Source: a virus
Reading direction: 5' to 3' (one strand)
IMG/VR virus record: IMGVR_UViG_3300035698_003607
Location: 1-33,605 of that record
Length of the DNA stretch: 33,605 nucleotides
Part shown: one piece after another, positions 23,226 to 30,582 of the stretch
Layout: each line of letters starts with the position of its first letter
Position numbering within the stretch: position 1 is the first letter of the stretch
The notes under the pieces: generated by a model
The model's input: the letters and a program-made list of their open reading frames with translations, nothing else
Databases searched by the model: none
Told to the model about the DNA's origin: nothing
Made by a program: the position numbers and the translations under genes

Positions 23226-24395
23226 TTACCCTCCGTTACTTTCCTTTTGTTGCCGTTTTAAGGCTTTAATATAATCTTCGTCACTCATACCTGCCATCTT
23301 AGCGGCCTTTTTTTGGTCATCTGTTAATGTAAAATTCTTGTTCGGTTTCCCGTTTACGTCTGATCCTGTACCCTCGTCAATATTCTTTTGACGGTTCTTT
23401 TCTCTTGTCGCTCCTTCCTGACGCAATGCTTCCTTGTCTTCACTAGACAATTCCTTAGAAGACTTCTTTCCTTGACGCTCTTTATAGTCCTTAACTAACA
23501 AAGATAATCCACCTTTGACATACCGTTGTTCATTCTCGTCCTGTAATTCCTTAAAAATAGGGAACTCAGAACGTAAGATCTCAAGTACCTCTTTAGCTTC
23601 TTTACCGTCTTTTGCTAACTCAACACTACGAGCTATAAAATCTAAATCTTTATTCTCACTCGCAACCCTTTTATTTTCAACCTGACGCTGTTGTTTAGCC
23701 TCTTCATCATCGTCTGATGTTAGACTTGACATTTCCTTGTCAAAAAGCTCTTTAGTCTCTTTCTGGTACCTTAACTTGCGGTCAAGCATCCAATCTTGAG
23801 CGTCTACAGGGTCATCTATCAACCACTGTTCCAAATCATCCTTTGACATTTCCCTACGGTCAGCTAAATCTTTACCCTTATCTGCCTCTAAATACTCGGC
23901 TCTACGGCTTATAAGAATCTTTTTAACATTAGCTTCGGCAGTTTCCTCAGGAGGATTGAACTTGTCTTCAATAGACTTATCCTGTTTCTCAACCTTTTCT
24001 TTAAGTTCAGCAAGCTCACCTTTTAAAGTGTCTGCTTCAGCGCGGTCTTTTAGGCGTAACTTAGTTGCTTTGGCAAACATAGCATTGATTTTCTCTTTTC
24101 CTTCAGGGGTGTTAATATCCTCATCCTTTAAAGAACCGAGTTCATCTTCTAATTCGCCTAACTCTTCGCTACCTTTACCGTCTTCCTGTTCTTCATCGGT
24201 CTTTTCCCCTTCATCGTCATCGCCTTGATTAGTTTTTTTATCGGCTTGCTCATCCGACTCCTCACTACCATTGGTCTTTTTTGCATCAGCTTCCTTTTCA
24301 GTGTCACTCTTTGACTCTTCCTTTTCCGCTGTCATGCGAGCTATTTCCTTTTCGGCAATATCAATTACTGGGTCTGTTTCCGTTTCTGTAAACAT
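23226..24395 (-). CDS. Scaffolding-like head assembly protein
   Basis: A 389-aa, very acidic, helical protein with a low-complexity N-terminal third (Lys/Glu/Asp-rich, KKTNQGDDDEGEKTDEEQED), central coiled-coil segments (LKGELAELKEKVEKQDKSI) and a basic-acidic C-terminal helix pair (LTDDQKKAAKMAGMSDEDY). High charge, coiled coil, a basic C-terminal end and a location between portal and capsid are the hallmarks of a phage scaffold, the internal template removed from the prohead. No protease is visible next to it. Confidence 0.65.
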   Translation of the reverse strand: MFTETETDPVIDIAEKEIARMTAEKEESKSDTEKEADAKKTNGSEESDEQADKKTNQGDDDEGEKTDEEQEDGKGSEELGELEDELGSLKDEDINTPEGKEKINAMFAKATKLRLKDRAEADTLKGELAELKEKVEKQDKSIEDKFNPPEETAEANVKKILISRRAEYLEADKGKDLADRREMSKDDLEQWLIDDPVDAQDWMLDRKLRYQKETKELFDKEMSSLTSDDDEEAKQQRQVENKRVASENKDLDFIARSVELAKDGKEAKEVLEILRSEFPIFKELQDENEQRYVKGGLSLLVKDYKERQGKKSSKELSSEDKEALRQEGATREKNRQKNIDEGTGSDVNGKPNKNFTLTDDQKKAAKMAGMSDEDYIKALKRQQKESNGG

Positions 24396-24454
24396 GCGTA
24401 CGCTCCTTATTCAGATAGTTTTTTAGGGAAAACAAACAAACCCTTGGATTGTTA

Positions 24455-24937
24455 TTATTCTGCGTCCATTATCAACTTGATAATGTCATCTTTTTTTGCA
24501 TTAGCTAAGACTTCTATACCTTCGTCTTTTGCTATTTCTTTCAACTGAGCAACTGTCTTATTGCTAAGATTGTCACTATCGTCTGCGTCAACTGGTGTTT
24601 CGTCAGGCGCATCTGGAGTCCTTTTTTCTCCTCTATCGTCAACGATTTCATCAATGGCTTCATCCCGTGCTTTTGAAATTTCTTCTTCAACTTCGAGCTG
24701 AGCTTCTTTCTTAATCTTAGCCGTTGCATCTTTAACTTTCACTGCAACCAACTTCGCTATTTTTCTGTCCTTTACAAACTGAGCCTTTGGCTTAGTTATG
24801 TTTGACGGATCAAAAGGAACCACATCTGTAGCTTTCACACCTTTCATCTTGTTTGTTGTAATACCTGGTTTACGTTTAGCGAGCTTTTTTAAATACTCCT
24901 TACGTCCTGGTACTGCACTTGCTTCTGTTTCAGTCAT
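24455..24937 (-). CDS. Hypothetical protein with C-terminal SAP/Rho_N-like helix pair
   Basis: A 160-aa charged protein: a basic N-terminal half (EYLKKLAKRKPGITTNKMKG), a long acidic helix (EAQLEVEEEISKARDEAIDE) and an Asp/Pro linker. Its C-terminal 36 residues read LSNKTVAQLKEIAKDEGIEV and then KKDDIIKLIMDAE. This end matches the small helix-extension-helix (SAP, Rho_N or HeH) modules found at the ends of phage head proteins, which bind nucleic acid or protein. It lies between portal and scaffold. It overlaps the 88-aa gene by 8 bases. Confidence 0.55.
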   Translation of the reverse strand: MTETEASAVPGRKEYLKKLAKRKPGITTNKMKGVKATDVVPFDPSNITKPKAQFVKDRKIAKLVAVKVKDATAKIKKEAQLEVEEEISKARDEAIDEIVDDRGEKRTPDAPDETPVDADDSDNLSNKTVAQLKEIAKDEGIEVLANAKKDDIIKLIMDAE

Positions 24938-25196
24938 CTTGTACCTCTCCTTTGTTAAAATCCTTTATCCTTGCCTTTGCAAGTTTGACTAATTTTGTAT
25001 ATTCATCCATCTTTGCCAAGGTTTGCCCTGCTTTTGTGAAATTCTCCTCCCTTAAACATTTGTTGACAATCTTTTGTAAATCTTTTTGGCGTTCCTTAAT
25101 CAAATCTATAAACACAAACCACCCATTAGTGGTTATTATTTCATCCCATGCTGACTTCTCTAAGATTCTGCTCTCTGCTTTCGATAAGTCTTCCAT
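24930..25196 (-). CDS. 88-aa helical hypothetical protein
   Basis: A soluble all-helical protein (AWDEIITTNGWFVFIDLIKE, then KDLQKIVNKCLREENFTKAG), charged, with one Cys. The first ATG overlaps the portal stop (TAATG). Short helical proteins directly after portal genes are common in phages, but no family is recognised. It may be a portal-associated or head assembly factor. Confidence 0.6.
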   Translation of the reverse strand: MEDLSKAESRILEKSAWDEIITTNGWFVFIDLIKERQKDLQKIVNKCLREENFTKAGQTLAKMDEYTKLVKLAKARIKDFNKGEVQDD

Positions 25197-27442
25197 TATT
25201 GATTACCCCCGTCTGGCATTAGTTGAGCGTTCGGTTGTGCCTCTTGAGCCCCCATAAGACCTGCCTGTGGCGGTTGTCCTCCACCTTGCGTTGGTTCTAT
25301 TGGTACACCACTTGTCAATGTCTGTGTGGCCATTTGCTCGGCTATCTGCTTTTCTTGTGATTGTTTCATAAATTCCATCATATACATCTGCGTCAAGAAC
25401 CTGTGGTTATCCCAATTTGGTAGATACTCTTCGTCTATCTCATGGCGTGATTCCTGTTCTTGTCTTTCGTGGCCTTGTGCATGTTGGATAATCATTGGTG
25501 TGCCACGTTCAGGTGGGTCTATTTGCTCACCCTGTTTGATTCTAATTAACTCGTTGTCTATTTCGTCACTTCTACCATCTGCATTAGGTGGCTCTGGTGG
25601 TAAATATTGTTCAGGGTTATCCATACCTATTGCTTGATATAAATCTCTAAGCTGTTTCCAACTACCTTTAGGGTTGAGTTCTGGACTCATCCACATAGAA
25701 GCCTGTGTATTTTGGAAAGCCCATATTTTAATCTCTTTATCCAACGTCTTTGAACCTGCTGTGACGTTTGGTGTCTGTGCTAGGTCATAGTTACCGCGTA
25801 TAGAATTGATAGAAAAGTTCTTTATTAGCTCACTTCCGTCTTTTCCAAGCACTCTTTTGCCTAAATCTGGTGGTGCCCAATCTTGGTACATCCTTATTCT
25901 ACGGTTTAATGCTCCCGATATACAACCCTGAGCCCGCTTAACCCATAAACTAAACCTGTTCTCGGACTTTTCTGATACGATATTATCTCTTGTTGCGGTT
26001 GCGCCCTTGCTACTTGATGTTAAAAAGTAAGCTGCCGCACCAGTTTTCTTCTCCAATATCTCAAATAAGAGGTTTACCATCTGGTAACTCCACGCATTTG
26101 AGCGTTGATTATTAGGGAAATATACGTTCTGTGATGGGTTTTCGGAAGGGTACAACCTGCCAGGTCTAAGCCTTTGCTCGCCTTTTAGGTACTCGTCATC
26201 TGGATTGTAGAACCCATAAGGACAGTTCTCTACTGTCTGATAATCTACTGTTTGGTCAAATACATTGTTGATTGCGTTGGTTTCAGGTGCAACTAATTGA
26301 GCAAGTCCTTTACCTTTCAACTGACCTGGTATGCGGATAAATCCTTGGTCGTCAAATGGTCGCTCTCCTGATCTTGTAACCTTTCTCAATGGTTTACCCG
26401 CTAGAAAAGTTTCGCTTTCAGGGTCAATAGTTAGCCTGTATTCTTCTGTTATCTTCTTTTTGGTTTTTTTCTTACCGTCTGTAATATCAATAGTTCTAGT
26501 CAATGGCCCGTACCATTCGTATAAGTCTACAGGTTGTAACCTTACATCTAAATCACTTATGTCAACTTCAGTAACACCTAAGGCATCTTCTCGTTCTGCC
26601 TGTTGTCCTTCGCCCTTCTTTGCTCTTGGTTTAACTCTACCATTTAATGCTTTCTTGTATGTATCATCTATGTTGGTGAATATTCCTCGTTCGCCTTTAT
26701 CAATTATTGTTCCACCTAGCAAATGTATTCTGTGAACAAACTGTGGAACGCTTTGTAAATCTTTACCAAATTTAGGTGCAATTATATCTTCAAGGTTCGC
26801 AATGTTCTCTGTGATAGGTTTTTCAAAACGTACCTCTTCGGTCTTTATCTCGTACCCTTTAAAGTCGCCGAACTTCTTACCAATGGACTCTATGCCATCA
26901 CTTAACGCACCATACTTGGGAACTCTTTTGTCTACCCATTGATACCATACTTTCCAATATGTTTTCAGTACAGCATAACCACCAACAATATAATTGTGGA
27001 GAAAATCGTCTATCTCGTTTTGTATTTCTCTTTCGTGTGAGGTTACATCCCACTTAGCAAACTTCTCTAAATTCTCTTTGTTTTTAACGTCATTCTCTTC
27101 TGTTGGTACAAAATAAATACTGTTAGGATTTAGACATGTTGACAATAATGTTGCTTGGTAAGTATCACAAACGGCCCCACACATGCCAAGGTTACGGTCG
27201 GATTGACCCTTGTCTTTGTCGAGGTTTTCGATTTCTGAAGGTGGTGCGCCATTATATAACTTGACATTCATTGCCTGCTGTTTTAGCCAATCAGCATTCT
27301 CGTTTTTGTTGTTCTCTGCACAAAGCAAAACCATATTAACGATTTCTTTTTGCTCTTCTGTACTGAAGTTATCTGTTTCTAATTCTAAATCTAAACGTTG
27401 GGAATCTTTGTCTTTGTCGCTGACGGGATTTAATTTGCTCAA
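25196..27442 (-). CDS. Portal protein
   Basis: About 748 residues, starting at TTG 27442, which has GGAGG five bases upstream. The frame stays open 15 codons further up to an ATG inside the terminator, which is not a credible start. The chain has the features of a P22-size portal: a helical start, LLSTCLNPNSIYFVPTEEND with a helical FLHNYIVGGYAVLKTYWKVW region, a beta-rich wing (EEYRLTIDPESETFLAGKPL), then IRIPGQLKGKGLAQLV, NAINNVFDQTVDYQ and SSKGATATRDNIV, and a Gln-rich C-terminal tail (QEKQIAEQMATQTLT). It forms the DNA channel ring of the head. Position between terminase and scaffold agrees. Confidence 0.75.
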   Translation of the reverse strand: MSKLNPVSDKDKDSQRLDLELETDNFSTEEQKEIVNMVLLCAENNKNENADWLKQQAMNVKLYNGAPPSEIENLDKDKGQSDRNLGMCGAVCDTYQATLLSTCLNPNSIYFVPTEENDVKNKENLEKFAKWDVTSHEREIQNEIDDFLHNYIVGGYAVLKTYWKVWYQWVDKRVPKYGALSDGIESIGKKFGDFKGYEIKTEEVRFEKPITENIANLEDIIAPKFGKDLQSVPQFVHRIHLLGGTIIDKGERGIFTNIDDTYKKALNGRVKPRAKKGEGQQAEREDALGVTEVDISDLDVRLQPVDLYEWYGPLTRTIDITDGKKKTKKKITEEYRLTIDPESETFLAGKPLRKVTRSGERPFDDQGFIRIPGQLKGKGLAQLVAPETNAINNVFDQTVDYQTVENCPYGFYNPDDEYLKGEQRLRPGRLYPSENPSQNVYFPNNQRSNAWSYQMVNLLFEILEKKTGAAAYFLTSSSKGATATRDNIVSEKSENRFSLWVKRAQGCISGALNRRIRMYQDWAPPDLGKRVLGKDGSELIKNFSINSIRGNYDLAQTPNVTAGSKTLDKEIKIWAFQNTQASMWMSPELNPKGSWKQLRDLYQAIGMDNPEQYLPPEPPNADGRSDEIDNELIRIKQGEQIDPPERGTPMIIQHAQGHERQEQESRHEIDEEYLPNWDNHRFLTQMYMMEFMKQSQEKQIAEQMATQTLTSGVPIEPTQGGGQPPQAGLMGAQEAQPNAQLMPDGGNQ

Positions 27443-27457
27443 GCTAACCTCCACAAT

Positions 27458-27498
27458 AAAAAAAGCGATAACCTGATGTTTAGTCAAGTTACCGCTTT
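27458..27498 (-). terminator. Rho-independent terminator upstream of the portal gene
   Basis: On the minus strand AAAGCGGTAAC (27498-27488) pairs with GTTATCGCTTT (27472-27462), giving an 11-bp stem with one G-T wobble, a 15-base loop and a T7 tract (27464-27458) that begins in the stem. It lies between the 49-aa gene and the portal ribosome-binding site, with no room for another promoter, so it is likely to act as an attenuator or to end a short transcript. Confidence 0.8.
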
Positions 27499-27525
27499 AC
27501 ATATGTAGTGGTCGGTCACTTTAGT

Positions 27526-27675
27526 TTATAATTTTTCTGTTGCTGTAACCTTTATCTTTTCAGTAATGCTGTGCTCATATACATTCAGTTCTATCTTACC
27601 GAACCTATGTTGCTCTATTTTACTTCTTAGTTTAATTATAATCTTTTTTTCTTTTTCTGTCAAGTGTAAACACAC
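27526..27675 (-). CDS. 49-aa DUF2292-like small protein (overlaps a promoter)
   Basis: Read directly from the sequence. GTG 27675 follows the upstream TAA by two bases, with AAAAAAAGG as ribosome-binding site. The product starts CLHLTEKEKKIIIKLRSKIE after the initiator and continues FGKIELNVYEHSITEKIKVT. A helix LTEKEKK-I followed by an FGKI-hydrophobic hairpin and a basic end resembles the small DUF2292-type proteins, a family of unknown function. The gene contains a perfect promoter sequence at 27635-27663, so part of its coding may be chance; the protein call is therefore moderate. Confidence 0.5.
   Translation of the reverse strand: MCLHLTEKEKKIIIKLRSKIEQHRFGKIELNVYEHSITEKIKVTATEKL
27635..27663 (-). 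promoter_or_regulatory. Perfect consensus sigma70-type promoter
   Basis: On the minus strand TTGACA (27663-27658) and TATAAT (27640-27635) are both exact and are 17 bases apart, the ideal spacing, with an A-rich spacer. A small inverted repeat, GTGT-TT-ACAC, lies just upstream and could be an operator. Transcription would start near 27628 and run towards the terminator at 27458-27498 and then the portal gene. No other site in the window was seen to match as well. Confidence 0.8.
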
Positions 27676-27677
27676 AT

Positions 27678-28010
27678 TTAAAACCTTTTTTTACCGAATT
27701 TACCTTTTGCCTTTCCCCCATTATCCCCTACATGTGGCGTAAACTTCTTATTGTTGTTTGCTACATACCTTCTTGCTATCTCATTGGTGATGAAGAAATC
27801 AAGGTCTGTCTTAGCAATACATATGTCTAAATGTGGTGCGTTTTGATTAACCATTGTTATTATCTTTTTGGTTTTCGGGTCTAGCACGCTACACGCTACA
27901 ATGAATGATCTGTCTATAAACCTGTCTGGTTCCGCTAAAAACGCTTCTTTCTTAGCTTCAGCAATCTCTTCTGGTGTTGGTTCTGGTATCTTTTCGTCAT
28001 TGTTACTCAT
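27678..28010 (-). CDS. Hypothetical soluble protein
   Basis: A 110-aa protein with an acidic N-terminus (PEPTPEEIAEAKKEAFLAEP), a mixed alpha/beta centre (IVACSVLDPKTKKIITMVN, DICIAKTDLDFFITNEIARR) and a basic glycine-lysine tail (GGKAKGKFGKKRF). It overlaps the upstream secreted gene by ATGA. The basic tail could contact nucleic acid. No family is recognised. Confidence 0.6.
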   Translation of the reverse strand: MSNNDEKIPEPTPEEIAEAKKEAFLAEPDRFIDRSFIVACSVLDPKTKKIITMVNQNAPHLDICIAKTDLDFFITNEIARRYVANNNKKFTPHVGDNGGKAKGKFGKKRF

Positions 28011-28417
28011 TTTTCCCCCTTAAAGTCTTTAACCGTGCAACGGTAAGGATTTGAACAATTATAATTCTTTGTTAAATACCACATTTCCTCTGAACCGTCA
28101 AATATTAACGTTGTCGAACCCTTAACCGTACCTAGTATTAATTCAGGACATTCATAAACATACATAATGTCTATTATTTCTGCCCCTACGTCTATCCAAT
28201 CTAATTCTTTTTCTTCTCTTTCGCCTACTCCTTTCCAATATATTCTACTGCCTTCGCTTCTAAATTCATATGATGAAAAAGAAGGTGCTTGGATATGTTC
28301 ACCTATTATTATACCCAAATCCTCTGTTTCTATTGATTCCAGAAAATTATCTGACCGTGCCGCAAAAGCCGTGCTTGTTAAAGCGACTACCGCTAACATA
28401 AGAATTATGGTCTTCAT
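28007..28417 (-). CDS. Secreted hypothetical protein downstream of groES
   Basis: A 136-aa protein with the signal peptide MKTIILMLAVVALTSTAFAA, cleavage near residue 19-20. The mature chain looks like a small beta domain (GSRIYWKGVGEREEKELDWI, LILGTVKGSTTLIFDGSEEM) with three cysteines (ECPE, NCSNPYRC) that could be disulfide-bonded in the periplasm. It overlaps groES by ATGA and is thus the last gene joined to the chaperonin set. No family is recognised. Confidence 0.6.
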   Translation of the reverse strand: MKTIILMLAVVALTSTAFAARSDNFLESIETEDLGIIIGEHIQAPSFSSYEFRSEGSRIYWKGVGEREEKELDWIDVGAEIIDIMYVYECPELILGTVKGSTTLIFDGSEEMWYLTKNYNCSNPYRCTVKDFKGEK

Positions 28418-28746
28418 TTCTCCACCACCGCCAATACATCACGTTCATCAAGAATCTTGTAGTCTTTACAGTCCTCTACAAAATCATTACCGTGATATTT
28501 TACGAAATAGACGGTGTCACCTACCTTAAAGGGTATGGCGAAATAAGCGTCAATGCCACCTTCTTTCTCATCTTCGCTGATATTCTCATCCCTTCGCCCT
28601 GTACCAACCGCTACAACTACGCCCTTGGTCATCTTCTTGCCTTCGTCACCTTCGGAACCTGGCACGATAAACCCACCGTCACGCACTTCGTCCTTCGCAT
28701 CAATCCTTTCTACAATAACCCTGTCTCCTAATGGCTTAATGTTCAT
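28414..28746 (-). CDS. groES: GroES / Cpn10 co-chaperonin
   Basis: A 110-aa protein that starts MNIKPLGDRVIVERIDAKDE, the canonical Cpn10 opening, followed by a mobile loop DGGFIVPGSEGDEGKK whose F-I-V hydrophobic tripeptide should dock on the GroEL apical domain. Then come KGVVVAVGTGRRDENISEDE, a roof region about 12 residues longer than that of E. coli GroES, the VGDTVYFVKYHG strand and the typical end YKILDERDVLAVVEK. Its ATG overlaps the groEL stop (ATGA), the reverse of the usual bacterial order groES-groEL. It forms the seven-fold lid of the folding chamber. Confidence 0.9.
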   Translation of the reverse strand: MNIKPLGDRVIVERIDAKDEVRDGGFIVPGSEGDEGKKMTKGVVVAVGTGRRDENISEDEKEGGIDAYFAIPFKVGDTVYFVKYHGNDFVEDCKDYKILDERDVLAVVEK

Positions 28747-30404
28747 TCTTTGTCTTCCTCCTCTTCCTCACAAATTACACATTCTGTTGTCAACAACAAC
28801 CCTGCTATACTTGAAGCGTTCTGTAATGTCAAACGAACTACCTTGGTCGGGTCGATAACACCATCTTCATACATATCAACATATTTACCTGTTGATGCGT
28901 TGAAACCATTGTTGTTAGCTAGATTCTTCGCTTCATAAATTCCATCTGTGCCAATCCCTATGTTACCGCATGAAGATTTTAATAGCTCTTTAATTACCAT
29001 GCTACCTTCTTCGCCCGCATTCGAACATATTTGACGAATAGGAGCTTCGCAGGCTTTAGATATTATTTGCATACCTATCTTTTCGTCTTCGTCAATCATA
29101 TCGTCAAAAACAAACTTCCCTATATCTAACATTTTCTTTGCCCTCAACAAAGCACAACCACCACCGGGTACGATGCCCTCTTCAACTGCAGCTCTTGTTG
29201 CACAAACCGCATCATCAATTCTCATTTTCTTTTCTTCCGCTTCAACCTCAGTGCTTGCACCAACATAAATAACCGCTATCCCACCAACCATTCTAGCTAG
29301 TCTAGCCTTTAGGAATAGCTTATCTATACCCTCATCCTCAGATGTTAGCTGTTCTTTAATCTGGTCAATCCGTGCTTGGATGGCTACCTTATCGCCCCCA
29401 CCCTGCATAACAGTACAGTCCTTTTTGGTGACTCGCACCTTGTTAGCTGTTCCCAACATTGCAAGAGTGGTATCTTTTAGCTTCATTCCTTTGTCACGGC
29501 TTATGACTGTCGCACCTGTTAGAATCGCTAAATCCTCTAAGTTCTGTTTGCCGTGATCCCCAAACCCATACATCTTTACAGCACAACATCGCAATACACC
29601 TTTAACATGGTTGAAAACTAAAGTGTTTAATACCTCAGGTTCAGCCTTTTCAGATATAACTAACACTGGTCTACTCTGGTCAGACAACTGTTCAAATAAT
29701 GGAATGATTTCTTTAAGGTTGTTAAGCCTCGAATCATACAATAAAATATATGGGTCTTCCAGTACGGCTTCCATCTTGTGAGGATTAGTAACCATGTAAG
29801 GACTTTCCCATCCATTCTTGAACTGAGTACCGTCAATTAAATCAAGAGTTGTTTCCAAACCTTTAGCATTTTCTACAGTAACAACTCCATCTTTGCCTAC
29901 TTTGTCTATCGCATCAGCAATAAGATCACCAATCTCTTTATCACTGTTTGCCGAGATTGTAGCGATATTCAGGATGTCTTGCTTATCCTCTACCTGTTTG
30001 CTCATGGTTGTCAACTCTTCCACTATAAGCGTCACTGCCTTATCCATTCCACGCTTTAGACTCATTGGGTTACAACCTGCTATAACGTGGCGCATACCCT
30101 CTCTAAAGATGTTTAAAGCTAAGACTACCGCAGTAGTCGTGCCGTCACCAGCTTCTTCTGCAGTCTTCTCCGATACTTCACGCACTAACTGAGCCCCAAC
30201 GTTCTCAAACTTGTCCTTCAACACTATATGCTTGGCTACCGTAACGCCGTCTTTAGTTACAATAGGCAATCCTCTTGCTGAATCTATTGTGACATTGCGA
30301 CCTTTAGGGCCAAGCGTTGTCATTACAGCCTTAGCCAGTGTCTCAACACCAACCAACATTCTCTTTCTTGCTTCTTCATCAAATGCTAATTCTTTCGGTT
30401 TCAC
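28743..30404 (-). CDS. groL: Phage-encoded GroEL / Cpn60 chaperonin
   Basis: A full-length 553-aa chaperonin that aligns without gaps to the bacterial protein at the start (LGPKGRNVTIDSARGLPIVT, KDGVTVAKH with Asp52, GDGTTTAVV with Asp87). It keeps RIDDAVCATRAAVEEG with the hydrolysis-critical Asp, the glycine loop GIVPGGGCALL and the DPTKVVRLTLQ segment. The apical groove is present with changes (GWESPYM for E. coli GYLSPYF; IIPLF for MLPVL). The C-terminus is acidic (CEEEEEDKE) and lacks the usual GGM repeats. GTG 30404 follows directly after the TAA of the membrane peptide, with AAGGGGGG as ribosome-binding site. All ATP-site motifs look intact, so it should be an active ATP-driven folding machine. 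Confidence 0.95.
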   Translation of the reverse strand: MKPKELAFDEEARKRMLVGVETLAKAVMTTLGPKGRNVTIDSARGLPIVTKDGVTVAKHIVLKDKFENVGAQLVREVSEKTAEEAGDGTTTAVVLALNIFREGMRHVIAGCNPMSLKRGMDKAVTLIVEELTTMSKQVEDKQDILNIATISANSDKEIGDLIADAIDKVGKDGVVTVENAKGLETTLDLIDGTQFKNGWESPYMVTNPHKMEAVLEDPYILLYDSRLNNLKEIIPLFEQLSDQSRPVLVISEKAEPEVLNTLVFNHVKGVLRCCAVKMYGFGDHGKQNLEDLAILTGATVISRDKGMKLKDTTLAMLGTANKVRVTKKDCTVMQGGGDKVAIQARIDQIKEQLTSEDEGIDKLFLKARLARMVGGIAVIYVGASTEVEAEEKKMRIDDAVCATRAAVEEGIVPGGGCALLRAKKMLDIGKFVFDDMIDEDEKIGMQIISKACEAPIRQICSNAGEEGSMVIKELLKSSCGNIGIGTDGIYEAKNLANNNGFNASTGKYVDMYEDGVIDPTKVVRLTLQNASSIAGLLLTTECVICEEEEEDKE

Positions 30405-30581
30405 TTATCCCCCCTTATGTTTTATAAAATAAATTAAATAGCCACACACAAAAACGAAGGTTATAGTTGCTATAGATAAGCTGATTATATTCCCTATGTT
30501 TTCATAGTCTGCATGCTTATACATTCCATATAGACCTTGTATCATTATTGAGACTCCTATGAATTGTATTACTTTAAACAT
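30405..30581 (-). CDS. 58-aa two-helix membrane protein between the cpn10-like gene and groEL
   Basis: Read directly from the sequence. ATG 30581 has GAGGAG four bases upstream. The product begins MFKVIQFIGVSIMIQGLYGM, a first membrane helix, then a short polar loop (YKHADYENIGN), a second helix (about 32-52, IISLSIATITFVFVCGYLIY) and a basic end (FIKHKGG). The stop TAA touches the GTG of groEL. Two short helices with basic tail is a common small-holin layout; an inner-membrane factor linked to the chaperonin is an alternative. No family is recognised. Confidence 0.65.
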   Translation of the reverse strand: MFKVIQFIGVSIMIQGLYGMYKHADYENIGNIISLSIATITFVFVCGYLIYFIKHKGG

Positions 30582-30582
30582 C

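Noticed and set aside
23226-24395. The acidic protein between portal and capsid as a prohead protease.
   Set aside because: There is no Ser/His catalytic pattern; composition is that of a scaffold.
24396-24454. Weak hairpin AGGG...CCCT followed by A residues between two head genes.
   Set aside because: The stem is only four pairs and no T-run follows on the transcribed strand, so it is not a terminator.
27443-27487. Upstream ATG extension of the portal gene.
   Set aside because: It reads through the terminator hairpin and has no ribosome-binding site, while TTG 27442 has GGAGG at ideal spacing.
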